Positions 27,303 to 36,181 of a stretch of 64,000 nucleotides of DNA are shown piece by piece. Position 1 is the first letter of the stretch. The number at the start of each line of letters is the position of its first letter. The stretch spans positions 744,001-808,000 of the forward strand of contig CAWJKP010000003.1 in the NCBI GenBank assembly GCA_963843465.1, written 5' to 3'. Under the pieces are notes generated by a model. The model was not told the DNA's origin. It made no database searches and was given only the letters and a program-made list of their open reading frames with translations. The DNA comes from CAWJKP01 sp963843465. Lineage in GTDB: Bacteria; Planctomycetota; Planctomycetia; Pirellulales; Thermoguttaceae. A program made the position numbers and the translations under genes.

Positions 27303-29207
27303 ATGAGAACCGCGCTGCTCGTTCTGCCCGTGACGTTCGTCGCTCTAGCAGCCGCGTCTGACGGCCAGGACAAGCCGCGCGGCGCCGTAGAGCACCGCAC
27401 GCCGTACTACCGCATTGCGCTGGCCGGCCAGGGGCTGCTGGTCGAATCGCTGGATGTCGATTCGCTCGGCCAGGGCAACGTGGGCGAGAACCTTCTGAGC
27501 GGCGCTACGATGGAGAAGGCACGGCTGGAAACCCAGGAGGGCCGCGCGCTGTACCGGCTGCCACAGGCCGCGGAGCCGCCCGCCTGGGAGTTTCGCTTTG
27601 CCCAGAAGACCATTACGCTCATCGCGCGGCACGTGCCCGGGCAGCAGTCGCCGCCGGTGACGCTGCGGTTCGACCAGAAGCAGTCGCATACGACGGTCCT
27701 GGGGCGGATGAAGCCGCGGGTGCGTCAGGTGGCTACGCCTTGCCTGCTGCACGTGCCGGATCACGGCACGTTCCGCGTTACCTGCGACGTTGCCGGGCAG
27801 GCGTTGGACTACGACGCGCGGCGTTTCGCCGGCCATTGGGTGCAGGCCGGTTTCCCGCCCGCGGACAGCCGCCATCCCACTGTCACCTACACCCTGGAGG
27901 TCGTATCGCTCTATCCGCAGGCGCCCGGGATCGAAGGCGACCGGCGTTATGACGGCTTCCGCCGCAACTACCTCACGATTTTCCAAGTCAACCCGCGGCT
28001 TGGGGCCCTGGCGAACAACTCCTCCTCCGACGTGTGCGCGTTGTGCTACCACCATTACTCCGAGGTGGCGCGGTTCGCGCCCCCGCTGGCCGACGGACTG
28101 ACCTGTCAGGACCTGGTGCGCATGAGCCTGGATCGCTTCCTGAGCGGCATGAAGACTTATGGCCAGGTGGGTTACACGGCGAACTACGAGGGCGCGGACA
28201 CAATCTTCGGCGACTACCCGTGCGACACGTCCGACAGCCTGCCGGCCCTGTTGATCGCCGCCGGAAACTACATCCTGGGGACCGGCGACTGGGACTGGGC
28301 GAAGGCCAACTATGCCGGTTTGAAGGGCTGGGCCGAGGAGATGCTCAGCACGGACCGCGACGGCAAAGGCCTGATCCAATACTGCCTGAGCGGCAATTCG
28401 GGCACATGGAAGGCCTATTGGGACCGCGCACAAGAGCGAAAAACCGGCAGCGTTCGCTCGGCCAACTGGTGGGACATCATCGGCTTCGGTCACGAGGACG
28501 CCTACTCGAACGCTCTGGCCTACCGCGCCTTGGTGCTGCTAAGGCAAGTGGCCGAGCGGACGGGCCACGCCGAGGACGCAAAGCGGTTCCGCGCCGCTGG
28601 AGCGAAGCTCAAGGCCGCCTACCTGCCGGCCTTTTTCAACCCGAAGACCGGTTGGCTGGCGGGGTGGAGGAGCGCCGACGGCAAGTTGCACGACTACAGT
28701 TTCCTCTTCGTCAACGGGGTGGCGATCACCTATGGCGTGGTGGACCGCCGGCAGGGCCGCCAGATCATGGCCCGGCTGGTCAAGGAGATCGACCGCGTGG
28801 GCTATAAGCGATTCGACTTGGGCCTGCCCGGCAATCTGGTCCCGGTGCGGTTGGAGGACTACCTGGAATTGAGCCACGATGTCGGCGGAGGGAAGCGGGC
28901 GGACAACTTGGACGGATTCCAGATCTACGAAAACGGCGGGGCCACGCCGGCCCATGCCTTCTGGACGATCGAAGCGCTCTACAAGGTGGGACTGAAGGAC
29001 GACGCCGAGCGGATCCTGATGCCGATGCTCAAGGGCTTCGCCGCCGGCCAATTCCAGGGTTTCGGTCCCAACGGCAAGAGCAAGGACTGGAAGGACTGGA
29101 AGGGCAATTGCTGGGGCTACGAAGGGTTGCTCACCGACGGCTACATGGCCCTGTTGGCGGTGGTCACGCGGGGAGGACTGACGCGCGAAACGGACGGGGA
29201 ACCGTAG
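27303..29207 (+). CDS. secreted six-hairpin glycosidase-like protein
   Basis: The protein has 634 residues with a signal peptide (to about residue 20). An N-terminal beta-sandwich (residues 25-210) precedes an (alpha/alpha)6 barrel, seen as DTSDSLPALLIAAGNYIL, WAKANYAGLKGWAEEMLS, ANWWDIIGFGHEDAYSNALA, YLPAFFNPKTGWLAGW and ENGGATPAHAFWTIEAL. This architecture is found in amylo-1,6-glucosidase-like and GH78/GH15-like enzymes. The exact GH family is not assigned. Asp/Glu residues in GHEDAYSN and YENGG are candidate catalytic sites. It is followed by a convergent sugar transporter. Confidence 0.75.
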   Translation: MRTALLVLPVTFVALAAASDGQDKPRGAVEHRTPYYRIALAGQGLLVESLDVDSLGQGNVGENLLSGATMEKARLETQEGRALYRLPQAAEPPAWEFRFAQKTITLIARHVPGQQSPPVTLRFDQKQSHTTVLGRMKPRVRQVATPCLLHVPDHGTFRVTCDVAGQALDYDARRFAGHWVQAGFPPADSRHPTVTYTLEVVSLYPQAPGIEGDRRYDGFRRNYLTIFQVNPRLGALANNSSSDVCALCYHHYSEVARFAPPLADGLTCQDLVRMSLDRFLSGMKTYGQVGYTANYEGADTIFGDYPCDTSDSLPALLIAAGNYILGTGDWDWAKANYAGLKGWAEEMLSTDRDGKGLIQYCLSGNSGTWKAYWDRAQERKTGSVRSANWWDIIGFGHEDAYSNALAYRALVLLRQVAERTGHAEDAKRFRAAGAKLKAAYLPAFFNPKTGWLAGWRSADGKLHDYSFLFVNGVAITYGVVDRRQGRQIMARLVKEIDRVGYKRFDLGLPGNLVPVRLEDYLELSHDVGGGKRADNLDGFQIYENGGATPAHAFWTIEALYKVGLKDDAERILMPMLKGFAAGQFQGFGPNGKSKDWKDWKGNCWGYEGLLTDGYMALLAVVTRGGLTRETDGEP

Positions 29208-29220
29208 CACTTTTCCTTTG

Positions 29221-29275
29221 TGGTGCAGGCGTCCCGCCTGCATTTCGCCGGGCAGGCGGGACGCCTGCACCACAA
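29221..29275. repeat. palindromic repeat family R6 (TGGTGCAGGCGTCCCGCCTG)
   Basis: Arms TGGTGCAGGCGTCCCGCCTG and CAGGCGGGACGCCTGCACCA are perfect 20-mers with a short loop. It lies between the convergent ends of two genes, where it could act as a bidirectional terminator. Confidence 0.85.
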
Positions 29276-29287
29276 GACTTCATCAAC

Positions 29288-30784
29288 TTATTTTGCCGAG
29301 GTGGGTGCAAGAAACAACGACTTCTCCAGTTCCTCCAGCGACCGGCCCTTGGTCTCCGGCATGAACGTGATCGAGTAGAGCAAGATGGGCACGACGAGGA
29401 CCGAGAAGATCCAGAACGTGTGGGCCGGGCCAAGATGTTCGTTCACATAGGGGAACATCTGGCAGACCAGCGTGTTGGCCAGCCAGAGGCAGACCGTGGC
29501 GACCGACATCGCGCTGCCGCGGACCCGCAGGGGGAAAATCTCCGACATCACGATCCAGGCCAGCGGTCCCAGCGAGAAGGCGAAGAAGGCGAGAAAGGAG
29601 CTGATCGAGAGGATCAGCCAGAAGCCTCCGGTCACGTTGCGGGCGAACAGCAGGCCGATGGCGGCCAGGGAGAGCATTACGCCCAGGCTGCCCACCGCCA
29701 GCAGCGGCCGCCGGCCCATGGTGTCGACCTTCCAAATCGCCAAGAACGTGCAGACCACGCACACCGTTCCCAAAATCGCCTGGCCGAGCAGCGCCTTGCC
29801 CACCGTGAGCTTGGCGCCTAAGAGGATCGTGGGGCCATAGTAGATGACGGCGTTGATCCCGCAGAGCTGCGAGGAAACGGCCAGGAAAATGGCAATCCCC
29901 AAGAGCCGGAACATCCTCGGCTGGAACAGCTCGGCCAGGCCGCCGGTCTCCTGGGCGATCGTTTCACGGATCTCCTGCATGGCGCGCTCGGCCTCCGCCT
30001 TCCCCCCGACCCGGGCCAGGATCCGCAGGGCTTGCGCCTCGTCTCCCTGCTCGGTGAGCCACCGCGGACTTTCCGGCACGAAGATCACCCAAAGGAGGAA
30101 GATCACGGCCGGCAGAGAGAGCGAGCCGAGCATGATCCGCCAGACTTCCCGGACCACCATCCACTGGTACCAGTCCGCGCTGAAAAGCGGGGACCGGGTG
30201 GAAAGCGACAGAAGTCCGGCGTTGGTCAGGTAGGCCGAGAGCACGCCCGTGGCGATGGCAAGCTGGTAGAGGGCGACCATCCGGCCCCGCAGTTTCGGCG
30301 GAGAGATCTCCGCGACATAAAGTGGAGCCACCGCCGAGGCCACGCCCACGCCGACCCCGCCGACCAGCCGGGCCATCGAGAGCAACAACGCACTGGGCGC
30401 ATAGGCGGAGCCAAAGGCCGTGACCAGGAAGGCGAGTGGCGAGTGGCGAGAAACGCAGGGAACAAAAGGCGCAAAGGCGGAGCCAAAGGCAGCGACCAGG
30501 AAGAGCAGGGCCGACAGCACCAGCATCCTTTTGCGACCGAAACGGTCGGCCAGAACGCCCGCGATGGCCGAGCCGACCACGCAGCCGACCAGCGTCGAGG
30601 CGACCACCCAGCCGAGCATCAACTCGCCGAGACGGAACTGGTTTTTCAGGAAGACGATGGCCCCGGAAATGACCGCCGTATCGAAGCCGAACAGCAGTCC
30701 GCCCAGCGCGGCCGCAAAGCAGACTGCCGTGAAGTAACGCAGGCTGCCCCGTTCGGGAAGCGCCGGCGCGTCAGGACGGTTCAT
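29288..30784 (-). CDS. sugar-porter MFS transporter
   Basis: The protein has 498 residues from the ATG at 30784, and the upstream frame is repeat sequence. Twelve helices are present with sugar-porter signatures: GGLLFGFDTAVISGA, ADRFGRKR, VAPLYVAEISPPKLRGR, VPESPRWL, QLCGINAVIYYGPTI, DTMGRRPLL and MPETKGRSLEE. It probably brings hexoses or disaccharides across the inner membrane by proton symport, serving the nearby glycosidases. About 24 extra residues interrupt the third helix (FVPCVSRHSPLAFLVTAFGS and on), from a 72-bp insertion or duplication at 30396-30503. Confidence 0.9.
   Translation of the reverse strand: MNRPDAPALPERGSLRYFTAVCFAAALGGLLFGFDTAVISGAIVFLKNQFRLGELMLGWVVASTLVGCVVGSAIAGVLADRFGRKRMLVLSALLFLVAAFGSAFAPFVPCVSRHSPLAFLVTAFGSAYAPSALLLSMARLVGGVGVGVASAVAPLYVAEISPPKLRGRMVALYQLAIATGVLSAYLTNAGLLSLSTRSPLFSADWYQWMVVREVWRIMLGSLSLPAVIFLLWVIFVPESPRWLTEQGDEAQALRILARVGGKAEAERAMQEIRETIAQETGGLAELFQPRMFRLLGIAIFLAVSSQLCGINAVIYYGPTILLGAKLTVGKALLGQAILGTVCVVCTFLAIWKVDTMGRRPLLAVGSLGVMLSLAAIGLLFARNVTGGFWLILSISSFLAFFAFSLGPLAWIVMSEIFPLRVRGSAMSVATVCLWLANTLVCQMFPYVNEHLGPAHTFWIFSVLVVPILLYSITFMPETKGRSLEELEKSLFLAPTSAK
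30396..30503. repeat. 36-bp imperfect direct repeat, 72 bp apart, inside the sugar transporter gene
   Basis: Copies at 30396-30431 and 30468-30503 share GGCGGAGCCAAAGGC and GACCAGGAAG. Between them lies CGAGTGGCGAGTGGCGAG and AAACGCAGGGAACAAAAGGC. The insertion keeps the frame. Confidence 0.75.
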
Positions 30785-30823
30785 GATCGGTGATCTCCGA
30801 GTAGCCCTTCGCGGGAAGTCGCT

Positions 30824-30976
30824 CAATGTAGTAGGCACACGCCGTGTGCCGTCCGTGCCAATGTAGTAGGCACACGCCGTGTGCCGTCCGTGCCAATGTA
30901 GTAGGCACACGCCGTGTGCCGTCCGTGCCTACAGGCGGAGAAAGCGGACGGCACACGGCGTGTGCCTACTACATTC
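30824..30976. repeat. R5 repeat with three tandem 35-bp left halves
   Basis: CAATGTAGTAGGCACACGCC starts at 30824, 30859 and 30894, exactly 35 bp apart. A single inverted arm closes the element at 30944-30975. Its end supplies the stop codon of the RimK-like gene. Confidence 0.9.
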
Positions 30977-31985
30977 CAAGGGTGAACGGTTGCATTTCCG
31001 ACAAGAGTTCCATTAGCTCCCCGCGGCGTTCGAGGGTCAAGAGCTCGGCGGGCTGGGCATCGAGGAAACGCAAACGGGGCGTCAAGCCGCAGCGGTTGGC
31101 CACCTGGATCGACAGACCGGGGCGGGCGTTGGCCTCCAGCACCACCGGGCCGCGCGAGGCGTCCAACACGAAGTCCACGCCCACGTAGGCCAGCTCCAAC
31201 GCCCCGGCCAGCTTCATCGCGGCCGTCAACAGCGGCTGCCAGCAGGGGATCTCGACGCCGGCGATCGACGCTCCCGTGTCGGGATGGACGCTCACCGCCG
31301 CATCCTTGCAGACGCCGCCGAAGGTCCGGCCGGTCTTCAGGTTCACCGCGGCCGCCACCGCGCCCTGGTGCAGGTTGGCCCGGCCCCGCGAGCCCTGCGT
31401 GGGCAGCCGCGCCATGGCCATCACCGGCACGCAGCGGTAAAGGATGACCCGCAGGTCGGGCGTGCCGCCTACGGCGATCTTCTCGAAGACCGGGTGCCGC
31501 ACGATCCGCTGCTCGAGGATCGCCTGGTCGGGCAGGCCCGCCAGGGAATAGAGCCCCGAGAGGATCGTCGAGAGGTGATATTGCAGGTCCGCCGCCGTGG
31601 TCCGCTGGCCGCTGGAGGTGGTGAACTGCCGGCCGTCGTGCGCGACGACCACCACGATCCCCCGCCCTTCGCTGCCCCGCGCCGGCTTGATGACAAATTC
31701 CTGCCGGCCGTCGATCAGCTCGGCCAGCCGCCGGATGTCGCCGTTGCGATCCAGCACGGCGTAGGTCTCCGGCACGGGGATGCCGTGCTGCTGGCAGATC
31801 TGCTTGGTGCGCAGCTTGTGGTCCACGCGGGGGTAGAATTCCCGCGGGTTGCCGGGGAGCACGTAAAGGTTGTTGCGGGCGTTCATGCTCAGCACGCCGC
31901 GCCGGCGAAGCTCCGAGGGCCAGGCCCAGAAGCGGCCGGGCAGACGCGGCCAGCGGAAACGCACGTTCTTGAGGATCGGCCGAAG
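30969..31985 (-). CDS. RimK-related alpha-L-glutamate ligase-like protein (ATP-grasp)
   Basis: The protein has about 338 residues from the ATG at 31985 (MLRPILKNV). It shows MNARNNLYVL and an ATP-grasp core: QEFVIKPARGSEGRGIVVV, LEQRIVRHPVFEKI, DLRVILYRCVPVMAMARLPT, SRGRANLHQGAVAA and LAYVGVDFVLD, then GPVVLEANARPGL with the metal-binding E-x-N. It belongs to the RimK-related group that is usually encoded beside a seven-helix inactive transglutaminase, as here. The product is likely an amino-acid or peptide ligation of unknown substrate. The gene's TAG stop is the edge of the R5 repeat. Confidence 0.85.
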   Translation of the reverse strand, partial: LRPILKNVRFRWPRLPGRFWAWPSELRRRGVLSMNARNNLYVLPGNPREFYPRVDHKLRTKQICQQHGIPVPETYAVLDRNGDIRRLAELIDGRQEFVIKPARGSEGRGIVVVVAHDGRQFTTSSGQRTTAADLQYHLSTILSGLYSLAGLPDQAILEQRIVRHPVFEKIAVGGTPDLRVILYRCVPVMAMARLPTQGSRGRANLHQGAVAAAVNLKTGRTFGGVCKDAAVSVHPDTGASIAGVEIPCWQPLLTAAMKLAGALELAYVGVDFVLDASRGPVVLEANARPGLSIQVANRCGLTPRLRFLDAQPAELLTLERRGELMELLSEMQPFTLGM

Positions 31986-32070
31986 CATAACTGCCGGATT
32001 TCGAGAGGCCATAAGGGACTCAGCCACGGATAAAACACGGATTATACACGGATGCTCCAGAAAACAAACT

Positions 32071-33705
32071 TCACCTTCCCTCCTGACCCGGCGCGCCGAA
32101 CTCGCGGAACCGCCAGAGCTCGGTCAGCCGGTAACCGGTGTAGCGGCCCAGAAGGATCAACACCGCGATGGTGAAGAAGTGCAGCTCGGGGTATTGCAGC
32201 AGCACCCGGCCCACGGCGTCCCACCGCAGCACGAGATAGCAGAGGAAGGCCAACAGCAGCGTGCCGGCCAGGAGCTGCACGGCGAACTTCGGCCCGTCCT
32301 CCTCGGTGGTCAGGTAGTAGCGCTCGATGGTCATGGTGAGGATCACCATCGGCAGCAGCACGGCCTCGGTGCTGGTGGTCCAGTGCAGGTAGTCCAGCAG
32401 CGAGACGCCGAAGACCATCGTCAACACCACCAGCGTGAGCATCACGCTCAGCCGCGGAACCATCAGGAGCTTCAGCCGGTCCAGGGCGGCGCGGCTCATC
32501 AGGCCCAGCACGAGCACCGCGAAGAAAATCATCAGGCCCGCCTGCCACTTGTTGTAGACGAAGGCCAGCGCCAGCAGCGTAGGCGTGAAGGTGCCGAAGG
32601 TCCGCACGCCGATCACCGTGCGGAAAACGGAAGTCAACAGCGCCCCCAAGGGCATCAGCAGGACCACCGACAGCGGCGCGTGCAGTTCCAGCGGCAGCCG
32701 CGTGAAATCCAGCACGTCGATCGGCCGCGGCCCTTCCTCGCGGAACTGGCCGGGCGGGGGCGGAATCCGCCGGGCCGTGAGCGTCAGCCGGAGGTCGGCC
32801 ATCTCGCTCTCCCGCAGCAGCGCCCCGCCGCCGCGACGCAGGGGCACGAAATTGTGCGGCAGGTCGTGGGCGAAGCCGTTCAGCGGATCGTAGGCCTCCC
32901 AGCGGCCGTTGCTCATGGCTTCCACCCAAACGTGCGGACGAAGATCGTCGCTGGGCCGGATCTCCAGGCCGGTCACCAGCCGGGCGGGGATCTTGGCCGC
33001 CCGGCAAAGCGCCACCATGGCCCGGGCCCGGCCCAAGGGATTGGCCCACCGCTGTTTCAGCGCGGCGGCGGCGGCGGACGGCGCCTCCTTCGCCGCGGAT
33101 TTCCCGGTCGGAGCCGGCTTGGCCGACGATTTATCGGCCGGCGCCTCCTTGCCCCCGGAGCGGAGGTTCATCTGGCAGAAGTCGAACACCCGCTCCACCA
33201 ACTCCGACTTGACGGCCGGATCCGCTCGCAGTTGCTCCAGAGTCTCGACCACGGCCGGGTCCTCGACCTCGATCCCCTTCTTGCTCCGCAGGTAGTCCGC
33301 CCGATTCTCCGCACTGAGCGCGGCCTCGACCGGCGTCCGCAAACCGCCCCGCGGCCGCAGGTGCAGGTCGAACTGCGCCCCCAGGGAAAACGGGCCCGGC
33401 CGATGAGCCACGATGCCGATCTCCCGGGCCTCGTTCTTCACCGGCCGGGTCCGCTCAATCCCCGCTGGCGTTGGACCGAGGAGTTTAGGGGGGAAGACGT
33501 GGCAGTAATGCGTGTCGCCGGGATAGGCGGCGTGCAACTTCGCCCCGGCCAGCTTGGCCCGGCCATTGATGTGATAGGTCAACCGCCAAATACTGTCGTC
33601 GGGCAGAAGCGGAATCCCTTGCCGGAAGTTGACTCGCAGCGCCAGGCAAACCGTACCCAGCGCCAAGAGCAACAACACCGGCGGCGTTACACGAGGAGTC
33701 GTCAC
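32071..33705 (-). CDS. inactive transglutaminase fused to seven transmembrane helices
   Basis: The protein has 544 residues. One N-terminal helix anchors an outer domain with a transglutaminase-like fold (MVALCRAAKIPARLVTGLEI, HVWVEAMSNGRWEAYDPLNG). Cys in ALCRAAKIPAR lines up near the usual catalytic place, but the family is described as inactive. The second half has seven hydrophobic helices (VLLMPLGALLTSVFRTVIG, FGVSLLDYLHWTTSTEAVLL). It sits 85 bp upstream of the RimK-like ligase in one operon, and the two families co-occur widely. The function of the pair is not known. Confidence 0.85.
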   Translation of the reverse strand: MTTPRVTPPVLLLLALGTVCLALRVNFRQGIPLLPDDSIWRLTYHINGRAKLAGAKLHAAYPGDTHYCHVFPPKLLGPTPAGIERTRPVKNEAREIGIVAHRPGPFSLGAQFDLHLRPRGGLRTPVEAALSAENRADYLRSKKGIEVEDPAVVETLEQLRADPAVKSELVERVFDFCQMNLRSGGKEAPADKSSAKPAPTGKSAAKEAPSAAAAALKQRWANPLGRARAMVALCRAAKIPARLVTGLEIRPSDDLRPHVWVEAMSNGRWEAYDPLNGFAHDLPHNFVPLRRGGGALLRESEMADLRLTLTARRIPPPPGQFREEGPRPIDVLDFTRLPLELHAPLSVVLLMPLGALLTSVFRTVIGVRTFGTFTPTLLALAFVYNKWQAGLMIFFAVLVLGLMSRAALDRLKLLMVPRLSVMLTLVVLTMVFGVSLLDYLHWTTSTEAVLLPMVILTMTIERYYLTTEEDGPKFAVQLLAGTLLLAFLCYLVLRWDAVGRVLLQYPELHFFTIAVLILLGRYTGYRLTELWRFREFGAPGQEGR

Positions 33706-33728
33706 GCTCCTGCCTTTCCCTGCGGAGT

Positions 33729-33853
33729 TCCCCCCTCCCTCCGGGAGAGGGTTAGGGTGAGGGAGACCGAGAATGGATCATCCATCCTCGATCGCCATCA
33801 CGCCTTCCTTTGCGCCCTTTCCAACCCCCTCCCGGAGGTAGAGGGGGGAATGC
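33729..33853. repeat. GAGAGGGTTAGGGTGAGGG-type repeat (family R7)
   Basis: CCCTCCCTCCGGGAGAGGGT and CAACCCCCTCCCGGAGGTAG arms flank about 75 bp. Related pieces occur at 49130-49170 and 60712-60752. The gap 33706-34208 has no gene, only this and an R3 copy. Confidence 0.65.
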
Positions 33854-34076
33854 CGCCAGAATCGCCTCTAGCCAAGAATCCGATTTTACCCCCGTATGGA
33901 ACCGCCAAGAACGTCGCAGGGCCCGATTTCCGACAACTTCTCTGGAGGTCTCGCTCCCCGCAAGCCTGGCCAGGGTTCAAGAGAATATAGCATCCGCAGC
34001 AATCCGCCGCCTGCGTAATATCCGCGCGGACGGCAAGCCCGGCCGGCAGTTCGTTCTTGCCGCTCGGACTTACAGG

Positions 34077-34180
34077 TAGGGTGGGTTAAGGCCGCGTTGG
34101 CGGTCGCAGCCCCACCAGGAACAAGGAACAAGCAGGATCGGTGGGGCTGCGCTCGCTTACGCGAGCTGGACCCACCCCAC
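34077..34180. repeat. diverged palindromic repeat family R3
   Basis: TAGGGTGGGTTAAGGCCGCG at left and CTTACGCGAGCTGGACCCAC at right; GGACCC replaces the usual TGTCCC. Confidence 0.65.
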
Positions 34181-34208
34181 TCGGCTCGCCCAGCCCTACT
34201 CGGCGATC

Positions 34209-35057
34209 TCACCGCCCGCGGAGCCTGCGGGCCAGAACGCTCAGCAGGTAGACCAGGCCGCTGGCCAGCACGATGGCCGACTCGGGCGTGATCGTCGTAC
34301 TGCCGTAGACGGCGATCCGCGGCACGGTGGTCAACAGTCCGCAGAGCAACGTGGAAACGACCATCATCCGCGCCATGCGGCCGACGTGGTGCGCGGCAGT
34401 GGCCGCCGGAAGGCTCAGCAAGGCGATCACCAGGATCAGCCCCACAACCTGGGTCAGGCAGATCACCGTCAGTGCCACCAGGCCCAGCAGCACGATATTG
34501 GTGGCCAGCACGTTGATCCCTTGAAGCTCCGCCTGCTGCTGGTCGAGGCAGATCGCCAGCAGCCGCTTGTGGAAGACCAGCACGGCGGCCAGGATCAGGG
34601 CGTCCAACACGAGCATCAGCCTCACTTCGCCGGGACCGACCACGGCGATGTTGCCGAAGAGGTAACCCATCAGCTCGCCCTGGAAGCCGGGCGTGAGCTT
34701 GACCAGGAGAATGCCTATGGCCATGCCGATCGACCAAAGGGCGCCGATCAGCGTGTCCATGCGCTCGGCCACCCGGTCGTGGACCAATCCGATGATCACG
34801 GCGGCGGCCAGGGCGGCCAACGTTGCGCCGTGGATCGGCTCCAGCCAGCCGAGCGATTGGGGAAAGCGGCTGCGGAGAAAGACGGCCGCGCCGATGCCGC
34901 CGACGGCCATGTGGGCGATCGCGCCGGCAAGGAAGACGATCCGCCGGGTGATGACGTAGGGACCGATCACGCCGCAGGCGAAGCTGGCCAGAAGACCGGC
35001 GGCCAGTCCCCAGCCCAACAGCGGGCTTTCGGACATATCCTGGAAGAAGCTCAGCAT
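34209..35057 (-). CDS. znuB: zinc/manganese ABC transporter permease
   Basis: The protein has about 282 residues from the ATG at 35057 (MLSFFQDM). It is an ABC-3 family membrane protein with eight or nine helices; typical parts are LLASFACGVIGPYVITRRIV, HMAVGGIGAAVFL and LTVICLTQVVGLILVIALLS. It is the third gene of znuA-znuC-znuB, but 180 bp with a small palindrome separates it from znuC. Zinc and manganese permeases cannot be told apart reliably by sequence. Confidence 0.88.
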   Translation of the reverse strand: MLSFFQDMSESPLLGWGLAAGLLASFACGVIGPYVITRRIVFLAGAIAHMAVGGIGAAVFLRSRFPQSLGWLEPIHGATLAALAAAVIIGLVHDRVAERMDTLIGALWSIGMAIGILLVKLTPGFQGELMGYLFGNIAVVGPGEVRLMLVLDALILAAVLVFHKRLLAICLDQQQAELQGINVLATNIVLLGLVALTVICLTQVVGLILVIALLSLPAATAAHHVGRMARMMVVSTLLCGLLTTVPRIAVYGSTTITPESAIVLASGLVYLLSVLARRLRGR

Positions 35058-35129
35058 GGGCTGCCTTTGGGACCAGGGAATGAATTGCTGTCGCATCTTG
35101 GAAGCTGTTCCAGAACCGCAGCGTGGCGA

Positions 35130-35180
35130 CGGGCAAGAATGCCCATCCTACGGCCGCTGCAGGTTGGGCATTCTTGCCCG
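35130..35180. repeat. inverted repeat CGGGCAAGAATGCCCATCCT
   Basis: Arms CGGGCAAGAATGCCCA and TGGGCATTCTTGCCCG flank a 19-bp loop between znuC and znuB. It may reduce read-through into znuB. Confidence 0.75.
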
Positions 35181-35237
35181 ACGCCGGTTCCCGGGGCTTG
35201 GAAGCGGCTTCTTAGGAACTTGTTCATTTGCTGATCG

Positions 35238-36038
35238 TCAGGGCTTCTCCGGCTCCGTGCAGCCTTGCTGGCAACCCGGGTCGCTGAGCGGACACTGGTC
35301 GTCGTGACGGACGGCCCGCATCTCGCCGTGGTAGACGTGGGCGACCGACTCCCAGGAGATCTCGTCCGCGGCATGGCAGGTCAGCCGGCGGTTGAGACAG
35401 GCGACCCGCTTCAGGTGGGCCGAGACGTAGGAGACGTCGTGGCTGACGAGCACGATCGGCAGCCGCTGGTTGAGCCGGTGCAGAAGATCGGTCAGGCCGC
35501 GTTCCATGTGGGGATCGACGCCGGCGGTGGGCTCGTCCAGCAAGAGGAGCTCGGCGTCGGAGGCCAAGGTCCGGGCGATCAGCACCCGCTGCCGCTGTCC
35601 GCCGGAGAGCGTGCCGATGCGGCGCGGGGCCAGGTCTTCGGTTTCGGTCAGGCGCAAGGCGGCCCGCGCGGCCTCGACGTGCCCGGGCCCATAGAACGAC
35701 CCCCACGAGGAACGGCTCAAACGGCCGGTGAGCACCAGGTCCAGCACGCTGGCCGGCACCGAAGGATCGACTGCCGCGTGTTGCGGGACGTAGCCGATCC
35801 GCGTGCGGACCTGGGCCGGCGGCCGGCCGAAGACCAGCACGCTCCCCCGCCGAGGCTTCAGCAGGCCGAGGATGATCTTCAGCAGGGTCGTCTTGCCGCC
35901 GCCGTTGGGGCCGATCACGCCGAGGAAGTCCCGCGGCCCGATCTCCAGCGAAACGTCTTCCAAGACCGGCTCGCGGCCGGGATCGGGCGGGTAGCCGAAG
36001 CTCAGGTTGCGGATCTCGACCACCGGGTTTGCCGTCAT
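35238..36038 (-). CDS. znuC: zinc/manganese ABC transporter ATPase
   Basis: The protein has 266 residues. Walker A is GPNGGGKTT, the Q-loop IGYVPQHAAVD, the signature LSGGQRQRVLIARTLA, Walker B LLLLDEPTAGVD and the switch VLVSHD. The C-terminal tail is rich in His/Cys (NRRLTCHAADEI, then DDQCPLSDPGCQQGC), which is common in metal-importer ATPases. It lies between the binding-protein gene znuA and the permease. Confidence 0.9.
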   Translation of the reverse strand: MTANPVVEIRNLSFGYPPDPGREPVLEDVSLEIGPRDFLGVIGPNGGGKTTLLKIILGLLKPRRGSVLVFGRPPAQVRTRIGYVPQHAAVDPSVPASVLDLVLTGRLSRSSWGSFYGPGHVEAARAALRLTETEDLAPRRIGTLSGGQRQRVLIARTLASDAELLLLDEPTAGVDPHMERGLTDLLHRLNQRLPIVLVSHDVSYVSAHLKRVACLNRRLTCHAADEISWESVAHVYHGEMRAVRHDDQCPLSDPGCQQGCTEPEKP

Positions 36039-36070
36039 CTTTTCCTTCTTCCGCGATTCGCAGGGCTCTG

Positions 36071-36155
36071 TAGGGAACGCCCTCCGTGGCGGTCCGTGGC
36101 CCGCGGATAAAGGTTATTCCGAGTTCCCGGAACGCCACGGAGGGCGTTCCCTGCA
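36071..36155. repeat. palindromic repeat family R8 (TAGGGAACGCCCTCCGTGGC)
   Basis: Arms TAGGGAACGCCCTCCGTGGC and GCCACGGAGGGCGTTCCCT lie between znuA and znuC. A second copy is at 43899-43985. Confidence 0.85.
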
Positions 36156-36181
36156 GGCTACCGTCTCTCTTTCTTCGCCAG

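Noticed and set aside
30824..30976. Tandem 35-bp units resembling a CRISPR array
   Set aside because: The units are directly adjacent without unique spacers, end in an inverted copy, and belong to a dispersed repeat; no cas genes are present.
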